Assembly: GCA_033675265.1 (NCBI GenBank)
Contig: JAUJYZ010000926.1
Coordinates: 230,001-294,000 of the forward strand
Direction of reading: 5' to 3'
From: Actinostola sp. cb2023
Taxonomy: Eukaryota; Cnidaria; Anthozoa; Actiniaria; Actinostolidae
Length of the DNA: 64,000 bases
A program made the translations under genes and the position numbers. The notes beneath the pieces are model-generated. The model searched no databases. It was given only the letters and a program-made list of their open reading frames with translations, and was not told the origin of the DNA. Of this stretch, positions 47,601 through 56,169 are shown in pieces. The stretch's first letter is position 1. Each line of letters opens with the position of its first letter.

Positions 47601-50600
47601 GACTGATGTTCTCGACAACCTTTTTTGAAATAGGTTTATTTAAACTGAGGTTTTGAAAGTAAAATCAAAAATGTTCCATCCAGAGATTTTGGATTATTTT
47701 GGTAAAACGAGACAGCAGTACCAGCATCATCATTGGAGGCATAACATACAGTCATTTCAGAAAACGTTGTCGCCGACCGGCCTCACGACTACGCGACTAG
47801 ACCGAACGGGAGTATGGGTAGAAATCACTGAAGCGGTTTTAAATCTGCATATCTGATTAGCCATGCCTCGAATTTACAGTGAAGACTTACGCTGGCGAGT
47901 GGTTTGGATGATTTAGTGGTCTTTCAACGATTGAACATTGCCACAGCACGGAACGTCATTGACCGAAAATGAGTCATTGACACCCACTCTTATTTTCCTT
48001 GTGTAAAACACGAAGGCATACATTCATTCGAGTATTACTCTCCATTATGACAATGAGAAAATAAATTTCCAGAGCGAATAATTTATTGCTTCAGAGATTT
48101 CTACCCATACTCCCGTTCAGTCTAGTCGCGTAGTCGTGAGGCCGGTATGACTGTATACAATACTAACAAACTAACTCGATCGTCATGATTGTAAGCTGCT
48201 CGGCTACCATGGGGTGCCTATCATATGCAGTCAAAAAGTCCTCCATTGGTTGTAGAGTGTTTTGAGTGTGAAATGCGCTATATAAGAACTTAATTATTTG
48301 TTCAGCAGGACCTCTCTGAAAACCACATTTGTGACGAGAGCTTCCTGTCTAAACATTATTATTATTATTATTATTATTACAGTCATTTGCAAAAATTCTG
48401 GCCGCTACGAAATATCAATACCGGTATATCAATATATCGGGTGCATTATGGGTAATTAAATAATCGAAAATTTCCCTTAATCGGATTGATGCCAGCAAAG
48501 TACGAATAAATATTTGGTATAACGTTTGTTTTAGTCTTATATGTTTGTTGTTTTGCTTCATATTTTGTTAGGAAACTCAAAATAGTATTATTTAAATACC
48601 CAAAATGCACCCGATATATTGATATACCGGTATTGATATTTCGTAGCGTTCAGAATTTTTGCAAATGACTGTATTATCATTATCATCATTCCACAAATTT
48701 GAGACCACATTATAGGATGCTTCAGAACAAACTTGAAGAGTTCATATTTAAATCCCAGTACATTTTGTGGGATTCATTTCTGAGACCATTCGAACTCTAA
48801 AATGGAGTAGAGTTCCAGTTCTTGCATACTTAAATTCTTTAAAAAAACTTACTTGTTTGGTGTAATCTTTGATGACACCTTTGTAAACATTTGGTCCACC
48901 AATCTACATGTATAATAAATATGAAAACAAAAACATTCTGAGCAATTTATTGTACCATGTTTTTTGTAACTTAGTGACCAGGCAATTGATGGGAAGATAG
49001 AGATCTGGGGTGCTTACCATTTACTCGGAAAAACCGGAAATTCCGGTTGGAAAAACAAATAGCATGTGTCATTCCAATCGGAAAGTTTCAGAAAACTCGG
49101 TCTAGCGATTGAGGTAATCCACTTTTCCCGCTCTTTTCGTTTTTTTCCGTAGACGTGTGTACCATTAGACCGAGTTTTCCAAAACTTTCCGATTGGAATG
49201 ACACATACCTTTTTTTTCCAAAAAAATTTCTGGTTTTTCAGAGTAAATGGTAAGCACCCCTGGGCACTAATTTCTGCAAATTTCTACATGTAGATGATTC
49301 ATGTATGCAGATATTCCCAGAGATCAATAAGCAGCACACCACATATGATATAGACATTATAAAATAACTATGATATAACGCATGCTCTGATTGGCCAAAG
49401 GATGTGTATTCCTCATGCTCTATGAGAGCATGCACACACCATGCACACGCATATATATGCAAACATATATTTGTAACAAACAAAATTGAAAACTTGCCTT
49501 AAAGTCATAATTGTATTTTATAAAAGAATTAGAAAACCTGTCAACTAGCTGTACTCTGTACAGTTTTAGAACACTTGGAGACTGATCAGAACACTTGAGA
49601 AGTGTTGAGAATTCCGCTGCGCGTCGTGCTTCTCCCGACACTTCTGTCATGTTCTGATCAGTCCCGCGTGCTCTATAACTGCACAGAGCACGTGCACACG
49701 TTTTCTATTTCTTTAATAATGTCAGATAAAATGGAGATGCTATAAATAGTACATATACATATATAACATGTACATGTATCTATATATAGCACTACAATGG
49801 AATATATATTAACCATACATGCATGCATGTACTGCATGTGCAGATGTGTGCTGTCAACAAGTCCATAGAAGTTATCATATGGATAGTCTGTCGATCTTAT
49901 ATTACTGGATACATGTATATATAGGTTCTAATTACCTTATTTATGATCACTCCTGGTGTGAGATTTCTAGAACAAAATAACCACACAATTTAAACTTATT
50001 TTCATCTCATCTCATTGTCTTGTGGCCTAATCATGTGACTCAACTCTTCTTCATCTCGTCTTCTTGATGGAGTTTCACAAAAAAGTAGGACTGTTTTGCA
50101 TCAGTGTACATGCAAGTTCATGCATGCACTTGTAATATGCATATAAACTGGCAGCTCTAAGTAGATTTTATTACAAATAAGACGCTCTATTATAATTAGC
50201 GTTCACTCAGCAGGCTTCAGCATTTATGAGCCTTCGGTTTCCTCAGCGGCACAGAGCACATATGCGCCTTGCATGGTACGCAGTTACGTACGTTGCCGAT
50301 GTAACCATAAGAAAGCCCATTTTTCAACTTGGCATGTCATAGCTAGGCAGCTATAGCCATGCATGACAGCAGCTATATATATAATATTATCACTTACTCC
50401 TCATTGAATGCAATGTCGTCATACATCATAACGACAATGTTCTCATCTGGTATACCATGATTATGAAGGACGTGGTATGCATGACAGATATCAGACTAAA
50501 AATAAGATAATGAAAAATGCAGTTAGAGATAAAACAGCTAACATTTAAATTACCTGCGCATATGTTAGCAAAAAAAATTAATTGAACCCAAAGAAAAGAA

Positions 50601-53169
50601 GGAACTTGATAGAAATAAACCATTTATTATTCCACTCGTGCGTCATTTTACCATATAAGGGCAAGAGAACATGCAAAATATGCCAGCGTATTACACAGTT
50701 AGTAGCTTCAGGAAACAAAGAAACAAAATCAATTGTGGAATAATAAACCCCTTATAATTTGATGGTTTGACAAATAATACTTGTGGACATTTTACTCATT
50801 GCTCTTATTTTTCCTCGCCCTACGCGCTCAGAAAAATACTACGCAACTCGTAAAATATCCGCGCATTTATCTGTCAAACCATCAAATAAGCTGTATTTAT
50901 TATATATACATTGTACTCAGTATCTGTATATTCTCATTGGTCGAGAGCCTACAGATAATTCTAACTATCAGCAGTGCGCGCCAGCGATATTTCAGCGGTC
51001 TGGTGGTTATCTGTAGGCATGCAGTTAATTATCTGCAAAACGAGCATCAAAGGTGATTACAAGACCATGCAGTAGCATTATTGTTCGCGTGACGGATTTG
51101 TTCCCGTAGCTGCCACAATATGTTCGATCACTGGCAGTTCAGCCTTAAATGAATGTTAATTTTCAGTAACAATAATTATGCATTAATATACTGAATTTTA
51201 AAAGACTATATTATAGTTTTGATGTCGATATGGATTGTATTGATGTATTTGTTTCTCATGGCATGTGTATTAATTAAACTCCCTAACGGAACTGCTGTTC
51301 CTGTTGTTGTAATAAGGAATTTAGAATATACAATTTTAATTCAATTCACAATTATAATAATGTTGAGGAACCACACATTGAATTCAATATTCGATACATC
51401 GCAGCATTTCACTTTCTATTAGAAATGACTAGTAATAATTAATATTAATAATAATTTAGACATGATTTGTTTCTTCTACGTATTTATTTATTTTTCCGAG
51501 CTTTCGGGCTCTTGGCCCATCATCAGGGACGAAAGGAAAAAATAACGAATTTTTCACATGGCGTGGAAAACAAATATAAACAAAACAAAAACGTTGGCGT
51601 AGTGCGCGCACCCCAGGGGGGGGTACTCAGGGGTATCAGTGACGGGGAGGTGCGAATGAGGCCAAACATTTTAACCCAAAAAAAGTCCATTACGCGAAAA
51701 CAAGATCCAATTTTTCTCCGCATAAAATCGAGAACGGTAGGATATCATTTTTATCAACCCCAAAAAAAGTCCTTGACAAAATCTTAATATCAAAAAAAGT
51801 CCACCAGAAAAATGAAACCCAAAAAAAGTCCCAAGCCGCGAATTTCAAACCCAAAAAAAGCCTTCGCACCTCCCCGTCACTGATACCCCTGAGTACCCCC
51901 CCTGGGGCGCGCACTCACAATAGAATGTGCTCGAGCAAAATAACAATACATGGTGGAATAAATGAAAGATAGAACAAATAAATTACAAAAATAATGATAA
52001 CTATCGGTGATAACTATCGGTGTTTTGTTTATATTTGTTTTCCACGCCATGTGAAAATTCGTTATTTTTTCCTTTCGTCCCTGATGATGGGCCAAGAGCC
52101 CGAAAGCTCGGAAAATAAATAAATACGTAGAAGAAACAAATCATGTCTGAATCAATGGTACCTACGTACAGAAACCTACTAAATAATAATAATAACAATA
52201 ATTTATTGACATATATACAATGTATATTGCACACATTTCATGTGTATATGACCACTTGCGCATCTTAATTGATTATTATTAATATTATTATATACAATTT
52301 ATAGTGACATCTCTTATTCATGAGGGGGACAGAATCGTGAAGAACAATAGAAATTTGAACTAAATCTGCTCTGCTGAGGTTCGCTTGATTTCAAATTGGC
52401 TAGTTTCCAGATATTATGTTCATCGATACTTTTCCCAAAATATTTACTGTGTTTGGTGACTTTTATCGCTTTCAGACGGTCTGTAAAATACATTTATTTG
52501 GGAAATCCTTTGTGTTGTTGCTGTTTTGTCCCCCTCTAGCGACCATGATCCTTAGCGTTTAAACAATAGATTGTTTTGATGTGACGTCATAGTGATATAG
52601 GTAAATTAAGAGATCGAATTTCAAGATGGCGGAAATATCATCAGACATCACATGATTTCCATATGACAATGCTACACTGTAGGTAACGGTGGGGTAACGG
52701 TACAACGATCTGCTGATGCAACCACTTTCTTGAGAACGTTACACGATTATCAATAGAAGTCTTTAGCTTATAGTTATACCCTTGGCTTAGGTTCCATAGG
52801 GATTTCTTTTTAAACCAAAGTATTAAAATATAAGTCTTAGCAGATTTTAATAAGACTGTGGAATATGATATGTAAACTACCGTGCCGTGATGTCTTCGTC
52901 CTCACGAATCGTGCCGTGACAAGCCCCGTGTACCGTGATTTTTTCACAGTCATACGAAATCTGCTCGAAACTATTAAAAAGAGTATTAATTAAGGCTACA
53001 GTCCTACCTGGTGCCGATAGTTGTACCAACCGTTAGAGCCCGCTACAAGAAGACCCCAGTGTTTGCCTTCAGTATTGTTCGCCGCATCTACATCATCGTA
53101 GAGACAAGCAAGGAGACACGTGAAGGCCAAAAGAACGGATAATTTGCCCGATTGCTTGATCCTCGCCAT
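32184..53169 (-). CDS. Legumain (asparaginyl endopeptidase, peptidase C13)
   Basis: Fifteen exons assembled by eye, all with GT/AG borders and matching phases: 53008-53169, 50398-50495, 49936-49966, 48853-48903, 47148-47239, 45731-45806, 43236-43298, 41811-41880, 38123-38241, 36609-36698, 35796-35894, 35264-35380, 34256-34408, 33994-34061, 32184-32226. They total 1332 nt, 443 residues, close to the usual family length of about 430. A signal peptide ([12 protein letters not shown]) is followed by the family motifs [29 protein letters not shown], the catalytic His158 in YFSDHGAAG and Cys199 in [10 protein letters not shown], then [15 protein letters not shown]. The C-terminal prodomain has [13 protein letters not shown]. 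The His-Cys spacing of 41 equals that of human legumain. By family it is a lysosomal/secreted protease cutting after Asn. The upstream in-frame Met at 53256 would place 29 residues before the signal peptide, so 53169 is preferred. Confidence 0.93.
32919..33609. mobile_element. 691-bp foldback element with 9-bp target duplication
   Basis: The ends are TACCCTGCGAGCAGAG and its inverted match CTCTGCTCGCAGGGTA, with arms of about 75 bp continuing through ctactcgcccaggagagcg. The direct repeat ctcacagcc flanks it at 32910-32918 and 33610-33618. It has no coding capacity and lies in the last LGMN intron. Confidence 0.88.
33870..33890. repeat. Poly-C tract
   Basis: A run of about 16 C in a LGMN intron; the length is probably inexact. 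Confidence 0.8.
33994..34061 (-). CDS. LGMN exon 14
   Basis: Encodes [17 protein letters not shown], the strongest prodomain signature; acceptor gcag, donor gtatat. Confidence 0.92.
34256..34408 (-). CDS. LGMN exon 13
   Basis: Prodomain exon with two cysteines (NFACYKKA and KTSCFSF), matching the conserved disulphide region; acceptor aaag, donor gtagga. Confidence 0.85.
34459..34704. mobile_element. 246-bp foldback/MITE
   Basis: The ends aatactccagtttcgagttg are inverted at the right, with arms extending through gtttagacaccgctntac and ttgctcagncttagcctcaatcca. A shorter relative lies at 53575-53745. Confidence 0.82.
34735..34982. repeat. 25-bp minisatellite
   Basis: About ten copies of ccacccttgtaccacccactggggg. 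The PLYHPLG/GGTRV periodic frames on both strands are artefacts. It lies in a LGMN intron. Confidence 0.95.
35118..35138 (+). repeat. Poly-G tract
   Basis: About 21 G in a LGMN intron. Confidence 0.85.
35264..35380 (-). CDS. LGMN exon 12
   Basis: Encodes [18 protein letters not shown] and a charged helix of the prodomain; acceptor acag, donor gtaagt. Confidence 0.87.
35398..35608. mobile_element. 211-bp foldback/MITE
   Basis: The ends agagtcgttttcgtatgagt and its inverse (actcatacgaaaacgactct) enclose gtgccgtgcc-rich sequence. Single ends of this family occur at about 21110-21140 and 31748-31782, at the right edges of both duplication copies. Confidence 0.82.
35796..35894 (-). CDS. LGMN exon 11
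   Basis: Encodes a linker/prodomain start, [17 protein letters not shown]; acceptor acag, donor gtaatg. Confidence 0.82.
35956..36214. mobile_element. 259-bp MITE flanked by TTAAA
   Basis: The ends GGTGCGGACACACG and CGTGTGTCCGCACC are inverted repeats, and ttaaa flanks both sides (35951-35955, 36215-36219). The inside is full of tgcaacatt/gcgcgcaatgttgca motifs. TTAA-type flanks suggest piggyBac-style insertion, but the ends are not classic piggyBac. Confidence 0.85.
36609..36698 (-). CDS. LGMN exon 10
   Basis: Encodes [16 protein letters not shown] and [12 protein letters not shown]; acceptor tag, donor gtacgt. Confidence 0.9.
36789..37565. repeat. (ATT)n-rich microsatellite region
   Basis: Long ATT/ACT trinucleotide runs with a short non-repetitive island at 37110-37215. 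It lies in a LGMN intron. Leu/Ile/Tyr-rich frames are artefacts. Confidence 0.95.
37654..38014. mobile_element. 361-bp foldback/MITE, family X copy 1
   Basis: The ends gggcttgtttcacctgtcacgtgac and inverted gtcacgtgac...acaagcc enclose arms with tttaaattttcacc and catactctttcaa motifs. The same family is at 42106-42475. It lies immediately downstream of exon 9. Confidence 0.87.
38123..38241 (-). CDS. LGMN exon 9
   Basis: Encodes [15 protein letters not shown] and [16 protein letters not shown]; acceptor tttag, donor gtgagt. The hAT element at 39021-41686 sits in the preceding intron. Confidence 0.93.
38358..38905. repeat. (ATT/ATC)n microsatellite region
   Basis: Mixed atcatcatc and attattatt runs with internal duplications of about 120 bp. 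It lies in a LGMN intron; frames through it are artefacts. Confidence 0.95.
39021..41686 (-). mobile_element. hAT DNA transposon, nearly complete
   Basis: Terminal inverted repeats TAGGGCTGTCCCAATTATGCTC (left) and its inverse with one mismatch (right) are flanked by an exact 8-bp duplication, aagacgat, at 39013-39020 and 41687-41694, which is the hAT signature. Subterminal blocks of aaaagttgcc and aaagatgcccc occur at both ends in the same orientation. It sits in the LGMN intron between exons 8 and 9 and encodes a damaged transposase. Confidence 0.95.
39448..41366 (-). pseudogene. hAT transposase, two lesions
   Basis: Reading starts at the ATG 41364-41366 with an acidic N-terminus ([14 protein letters not shown]). 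It meets an in-frame TGA at codon 41 (41244-41246) and is then open to 39492. A zinc finger (FWCNAC...[13 protein letters not shown]2H2-like) follows shortly after. The first catalytic Asp lies in [16 protein letters not shown]. The C-terminal hAT dimerisation motif is [17 protein letters not shown] one-base shift near 39520 makes the frame end early; the other frame continues [13 protein letters not shown] to a stop at 39448-39450. The TGA could have arisen from CGA by CpG decay. The length (about 635 codons) is normal for the family. By function it would cut and paste the element; this copy should be inactive. Confidence 0.93.
41811..41880 (-). CDS. LGMN exon 8 (catalytic Cys)
   Basis: Encodes [16 protein letters not shown] with the nucleophile Cys; acceptor ccag, donor gtatgt, phase 1. 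Confidence 0.93.
41901..42105. repeat. 14-bp minisatellite, left half
   Basis: About 14 copies of tcttttgtaattag. The array is split by the MITE at 42106-42475 and resumes at 42476. Confidence 0.96.
42106..42475. mobile_element. 370-bp foldback/MITE, family X copy 2
   Basis: The same ends as 37654-38014 (gggcttgtaccacctgtcacg / acaagccc). It interrupts the 14-bp minisatellite: the left side stops after gtaat and the right side resumes at attag, so only a 2-bp AT duplication is assignable. Confidence 0.9.
42476..42650. repeat. 14-bp minisatellite, right half
   Basis: About 12 further copies of tcttttgtaattag, in register with the left half apart from the inserted element. Confidence 0.95.
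42984..43145. mobile_element. 162-bp foldback/MITE
   Basis: The left arm gaatagaagacgactctccg, with tgaggtcttgaaggctgct inside, is matched inverted on the right (agcagctttcaagacctca...gactc). It is next to LGMN exon 7. Confidence 0.8.
43236..43298 (-). CDS. LGMN exon 7
   Basis: A 63-nt exon encoding [17 protein letters not shown], the helix between His and Cys; acceptor gcag, donor gttata (weak). The 2.3-kb repeat array lies just upstream in the intron. Confidence 0.82.
43385..45690. repeat. 17-bp-type satellite, 2.3 kb, in LGMN intron
   Basis: A basic unit near tgtgcgttgcatgttgt (17 bp), pure at about 44940-45330 and mixed with shorter gttgcgc units elsewhere. Larger blocks recur (43898, 44522 and 44790 start alike), showing higher-order copying. 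It fills nearly the whole intron between exons 7 and 6. Long Gln/Asn/Thr frames on minus and Cys/Leu/Val frames on plus are artefacts. Confidence 0.96.
45731..45806 (-). CDS. LGMN exon 6 (catalytic His)
   Basis: Encodes [17 protein letters not shown] with the catalytic His, then LIAFPEDQ; acceptor tag, donor gtaaag. Confidence 0.92.
45954..46543. mobile_element. Nested foldback elements
   Basis: The outer ends acagtatgtggttctaattg and inverted caattagaaccacatactgt bracket the region. Inside, 45975-46125 is a hairpin (gtgtaccctggttacc / ggtaaccagggtacac). A second foldback, 46125-46506 (ccactttagaaatgagtg / inverted), interrupts the outer right arm. It lies in a LGMN intron. Confidence 0.78.
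46859..47027. mobile_element. 169-bp pogo/Tigger-like MITE
   Basis: The ends CAGTGGAACCCGG and CCGGGTTCCATTG are inverted and flanked by TA on both sides. End sequence, TA target and size fit a non-autonomous pogo-group element. Confidence 0.82.
47148..47239 (-). CDS. LGMN exon 5
   Basis: Encodes [14 protein letters not shown] and GSGKVID, the segment before the catalytic His; the donor gtgcga is GT but weak. Confidence 0.9.
47335..47632. mobile_element. 298-bp foldback/MITE
   Basis: The left arm tatttcaaaaaggttgtcaag, with inner ttccaagaccgaactgcatt, is matched inverted at the right (aatgcagtttggtcttggaa...gaaata). Confidence 0.82.
47748..48154. mobile_element. 407-bp foldback/MITE
   Basis: The arms contain accggcctcacgactacgcg and actagaccgaacgggagtatg in inverted copies; the outer tips read acagtcat and atgactgt. 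A 22-bp insertion lies in the left arm. The tips resemble those of 48379-48672. Confidence 0.78.
48379..48672. mobile_element. 294-bp foldback/MITE in an ATT run
   Basis: The ends acagtcatttgcaaaaattct and inverted agaatttttgcaaatgactgt enclose arms with cgaaatatcaataccggtat. It was inserted into a (ATT)n tract, so the target duplication cannot be read. Confidence 0.85.
48853..48903 (-). CDS. LGMN exon 4
   Basis: Encodes [17 protein letters not shown]; acceptor tag, donor gtaagt. Confidence 0.9.
49008..49259. mobile_element. 252-bp foldback/MITE
   Basis: The ends GGGTGCTTACCATTTACTC and GAGTAAATGGTAAGCACCC are perfectly inverted and flanked by ctg on both sides. Arms of about 95 bp. A 3-bp duplication would fit PIF/Harbinger-like insertion. 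Confidence 0.84.
49560..49675. mobile_element. Short foldback/MITE
   Basis: tagaacacttggagactgatc is matched inverted by gatcagtcccgcgtgctcta, with an inner cacttgagaagtgt hairpin. A single arm (agagcacttggggactgatc) recurs at about 38331-38350 beside LGMN exon 9. Confidence 0.7.
49936..49966 (-). CDS. LGMN exon 3
   Basis: A 31-nt micro-exon encoding [10 protein letters not shown]; phases fit both neighbours. Confidence 0.85.
50398..50495 (-). CDS. LGMN exon 2
   Basis: Encodes [15 protein letters not shown] and [15 protein letters not shown]; acceptor tag at 50496-50498, donor gtaagt at 50392-50397, phase 2. Confidence 0.92.
50615..50888. mobile_element. Two adjacent inverted repeats
   Basis: aaaccatttattattccac at 50615 is inverted near 50736, and atttgatggtttgaca at 50756 is inverted at 50872-50887. 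They look like two short hairpin elements next to or inside each other. Confidence 0.6.
51458..52148. mobile_element. Foldback element, outer (interrupted)
   Basis: Arms of about 135 bp: left agacatgatttgtttcttct onward, right its inverse ending in aaacaaatcatgtct. Both carry gagctttcgggctcttggccc and its complement. The inner 51612-51906 element is inserted between the arms. Confidence 0.88.
51612..51906. mobile_element. 295-bp foldback element nested inside 51458-52148
   Basis: The ends CCCAGGGGGGGGTACTCAGG and its inverse, with arms of about 50 bp through gtatcagtgacggggaggtg, are flanked by an exact 8-bp duplication, gcgcgcac (51604-51611, 51907-51914). Its inside repeats acccaaaaaaagtcc. 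The tips resemble those of the 10244-10615 element (poly-G then tactc). Confidence 0.9.
52149..53000. other. LGMN intron 1, remaining sequence
   Basis: No exon or clear repeat recognised. 52885-52940 contains gtgccgtga motifs related to the interior of 35398-35608. Confidence 0.45.
53008..53169 (-). CDS. LGMN exon 1
   Basis: Start Met, signal peptide and the first catalytic-domain strand, ending in GWYNYRHQ; donor gtagga at 53002-53007. Confidence 0.9.
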
Positions 53170-53407
53170 GTCGTTTGCACTATTCGATCGCTCGAAAGGA
53201 AACTGATAACAATCACATTTCTGGGGATTTTGTGTCAGTCTTTTATTACGCGCCACTTATAGAACACTTGCTCTGATTGGTTGTTCTTTTGGTTTCGAAA
53301 TATCGTAAATGGAATGGACGGGAATTGGGACTGTGGATCGTTTGTGTTTGGGCGACTCTAGGTAGGTACAGTAGTTTATTCAACGTACCATTTATTGCAA
53401 AGCTCTT

Positions 53408-53530
53408 CAGGTCATGTTATTTGCAAAGCTCTATTCAGGTCATGTTATTTGCAAAGCTCTTCAGGTCATGTCTGATTTGCAAATAAGCTCTTCAGGTCAT
53501 GTTATTTGCAAAGATCTTCAAGTCATGAAG
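53408..53530 (+). repeat. 28-bp imperfect tandem repeat
   Basis: Five imperfect copies of cttcaggtcatgttatttgcaaag just upstream of the LGMN start. Confidence 0.85.
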
Positions 53531-53574
53531 CATTTTCAATTTAGAATAGTCCCTTTTCGCGTTCACAGATCCCG

Positions 53575-53745
53575 TTGTAAAACCGCTGTACTTATTGACA
53601 ACAGACGCATTTGTACAAAGTTAGCCTCGAGTCAGTGTAAATTATTCACAAATATCAACAAGAACACGAAAAAATGCTGACATGAAACAATAGAAACATT
53701 TTTGAATTGACGGACTGTTTTCTGAATCGAGGCTAACCCTGTAGT
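53575..53745. mobile_element. Foldback relative of 34459-34704
   Basis: gttagcctcgagtcag and inverted ctgaatcgaggctaac enclose an interior with aacaatagaaacatttttgaattg, similar to the interior at 34590. Confidence 0.65.
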
Positions 53746-54057
53746 AAATAAACTTCCTTTATAGCTAGAGAAAAATGACCTTCGTCGTCAAATTGACTAA
53801 ATAAAAACATGGATCATAAAAAGACCAGTCTTTTTATGATCCATGATAAAAATAAATAAATTTGAATTAAGTTCAGTTTCTTCAATTTTCATCGAAAGAG
53901 TTTTTCATCAGAATTTCAGATTCAGTTCTTTTGAATGACTAACAGTGAAAACGAAATTATGTATGACACAGTCTTTATTAGAATTACTTTCGTACTTTCA
54001 TTAACTTAGACTGATTCCACAATTAGGTGACCCCCACCCCTGGGAGGGGCTCATAGG

Positions 54058-54279
<222 letters not shown>

Positions 54280-54880
54280 AAGCTGCAAGTCTCTAGTACA
54301 ATTTAAGAATAAAAATTGTTACTATATTTTTTAAATAACGAAAAATTCAATTGAAACTTTCATATCAAATGGCCATTGTTTTACATGTTATATATTTTAG
54401 AATGTTTCAGTTTGATAGCAGTACTTTTGTGCTGATTAAGTCAAACTGGGTATATTATAAAATAATAATAACAATTATTATTATCAACACAAATTTCAAG
54501 CTTGTAATTTACAAGATATTCACTCAGAAAGAAAATATAACTCGTAAAAGGGCCATGAACCCACTCCCCCCCCCCCCCCCCCCCCCCGGCCCCCTTAAGT
54601 TCAAGGTGGGGGACTTACGCATTTACATACACTGTTGGAACTGACTGACACCGCGAAAACTGAAACATACTTTTGTCATTTTATTACAGCTATAATGCTT
54701 ATCAAAACTGAAAGAGGATCTCCGTATGGGAACAGAAACCAAAACAAATTAAACATAACTGGCACTAATTCATGCTGAAGTTTCATGCTCAGCGCAAATC
54801 AGAAAGAAACATGACCAAATATTACGATCTCAAGGATAGCAATATTTAATAGTGACTATTTCAATTCGATTGTAATTTAT
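54280..54880. other. Intergenic, no gene recognised
   Basis: Contains a poly-C tract of about 22 at 54566-54587; otherwise AT-rich and without recognised genes. Confidence 0.5.
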
Positions 54881-54892
54881 ACTCGTGCCCTA

Positions 54893-55325
54893 GTCAGGGT
54901 TCCCACTCATCCGGAAAAATAACATTCTTTGACTTTTCCCTGACCAAAAACCATTTTTCACTGACCATTACACTATACTGTACACTTGTTTTACTATGAT
55001 ATCCTGCAGTGCGACTTACTATAGTCTTTTTAATGCAATATACTGTATGTATGTATGAAGAAATACATTTACATGGACCATATATAGGCCAATGACAACT
55101 TTTAAACTTTTTTTGTGAGTTTTCATCATGATTGATCACAATCTGTCTAAAAGTTACCCATAATTATGCTACACTGTACATATCGATTTTGTGAAGACTG
55201 ACAGAAATTCCCTGACTTTTCACTGACGTTTGGGTAAATTACAAAATTCCCTGACCAAAATCAAAATTCCCTGACCTTGAAAAAAAAAATCAGAATTCAC
55301 TGACTTTTCAAGGTCAGTGATATCG
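54893..55325. other. Possible decayed transposable element
   Basis: Starts with cagggttcccactcatcc and has several ttccctgactttt / ttcactgac motifs in direct and inverted order towards 55320. The edges are unclear. Confidence 0.35.
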
Positions 55326-56113
55326 GTCTGTTGTGCCCTATGTTTGCATCAGCAAATATTTAGACGTTCAGGTGGCACGGTTGATCACAGCCGCCCCGTC
55401 GACACTACAACAACAGTCTACATCTAATCAACCTAAACTGCTCAGTGACTGGCTCAAAATGACTCAACACACACCAACTTCTCTCATGATTTTAAAAGCC
55501 GCGTGGCTGGCAAGCAGCCCGACAACAACACTTTTGTGTATACTGTACATAAACTGTATAAATTTATATAATCTGTGTGCATAAGAAAGTAATTTTGACA
55601 GTCAATTCCAGCGGTTACTGGTGATAAATTAAAAAAAATAGTGGTTGCGGTGGGGACCTGACGTTTCGATTTATTATTTGGAAATATTAAACGAAACAGG
55701 CAGAGATTGTTTTAAGAACTGGTACACAATTCCTACTTTTGAGTAAATGACAAATACCCTACCCCCGGGCATCCTTTTCTCATCAAATGCCCCACCGCTG
55801 CAATGCCCCGGTGGAGGTGGGGCCCGGGGAGGGGGGGGGGGGGAGTAGTAGCACAACCTCTAACATACTCATTGTGACAGGAATTGGAATATGAATTCTT
55901 TTCCCAAATTTATTGTAATATCTCATATCATACATACATGTCAAGCGTCAAGGCAAGACCCAAAACTATTATTCTTGTTGTCATAAATACTTGTGCTGTG
56001 TGCTGTGCTCTCTTGGCCAAAGCGTAGTCATGTGACATGTGTAATTCACGAGGCCATTTTCGATAATTTTGTACTAAATACATGACACCAGTCGATTGTA
56101 GCGTCTTTTATAT
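55326..56113. other. Intergenic between LGMN and MASTL-like gene
   Basis: An 83-residue plus-strand frame at 55333-55584 has no recognised domain and may be transposon-derived. 55760-55845 is G/C-rich with a poly-G tract and a short inverted match (ccccgggcat / atgccccgg). Confidence 0.4.
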
Positions 56114-56169
56114 TCAATGTTGTTGGTGGTAGAAAGATGATAATTTCAGATTCTGGATGCTGTTTTTAG
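56114..56169 (-). CDS. MASTL-like last exon
   Basis: 56 nt including the stop, encoding KNSIQNLKLSSFYHQQH; acceptor tttcag at 56170-56175. Confidence 0.78.

Noticed and set aside
47653..47856. 67-residue plus-strand frame
   Set aside because: Runs into the arm of the foldback at 47748-48154; no domain.
53170..53256. Legumain start at the upstream Met
   Set aside because: It would put 29 polar residues before the signal peptide; the Met at 53169 gives a normal secretory start.
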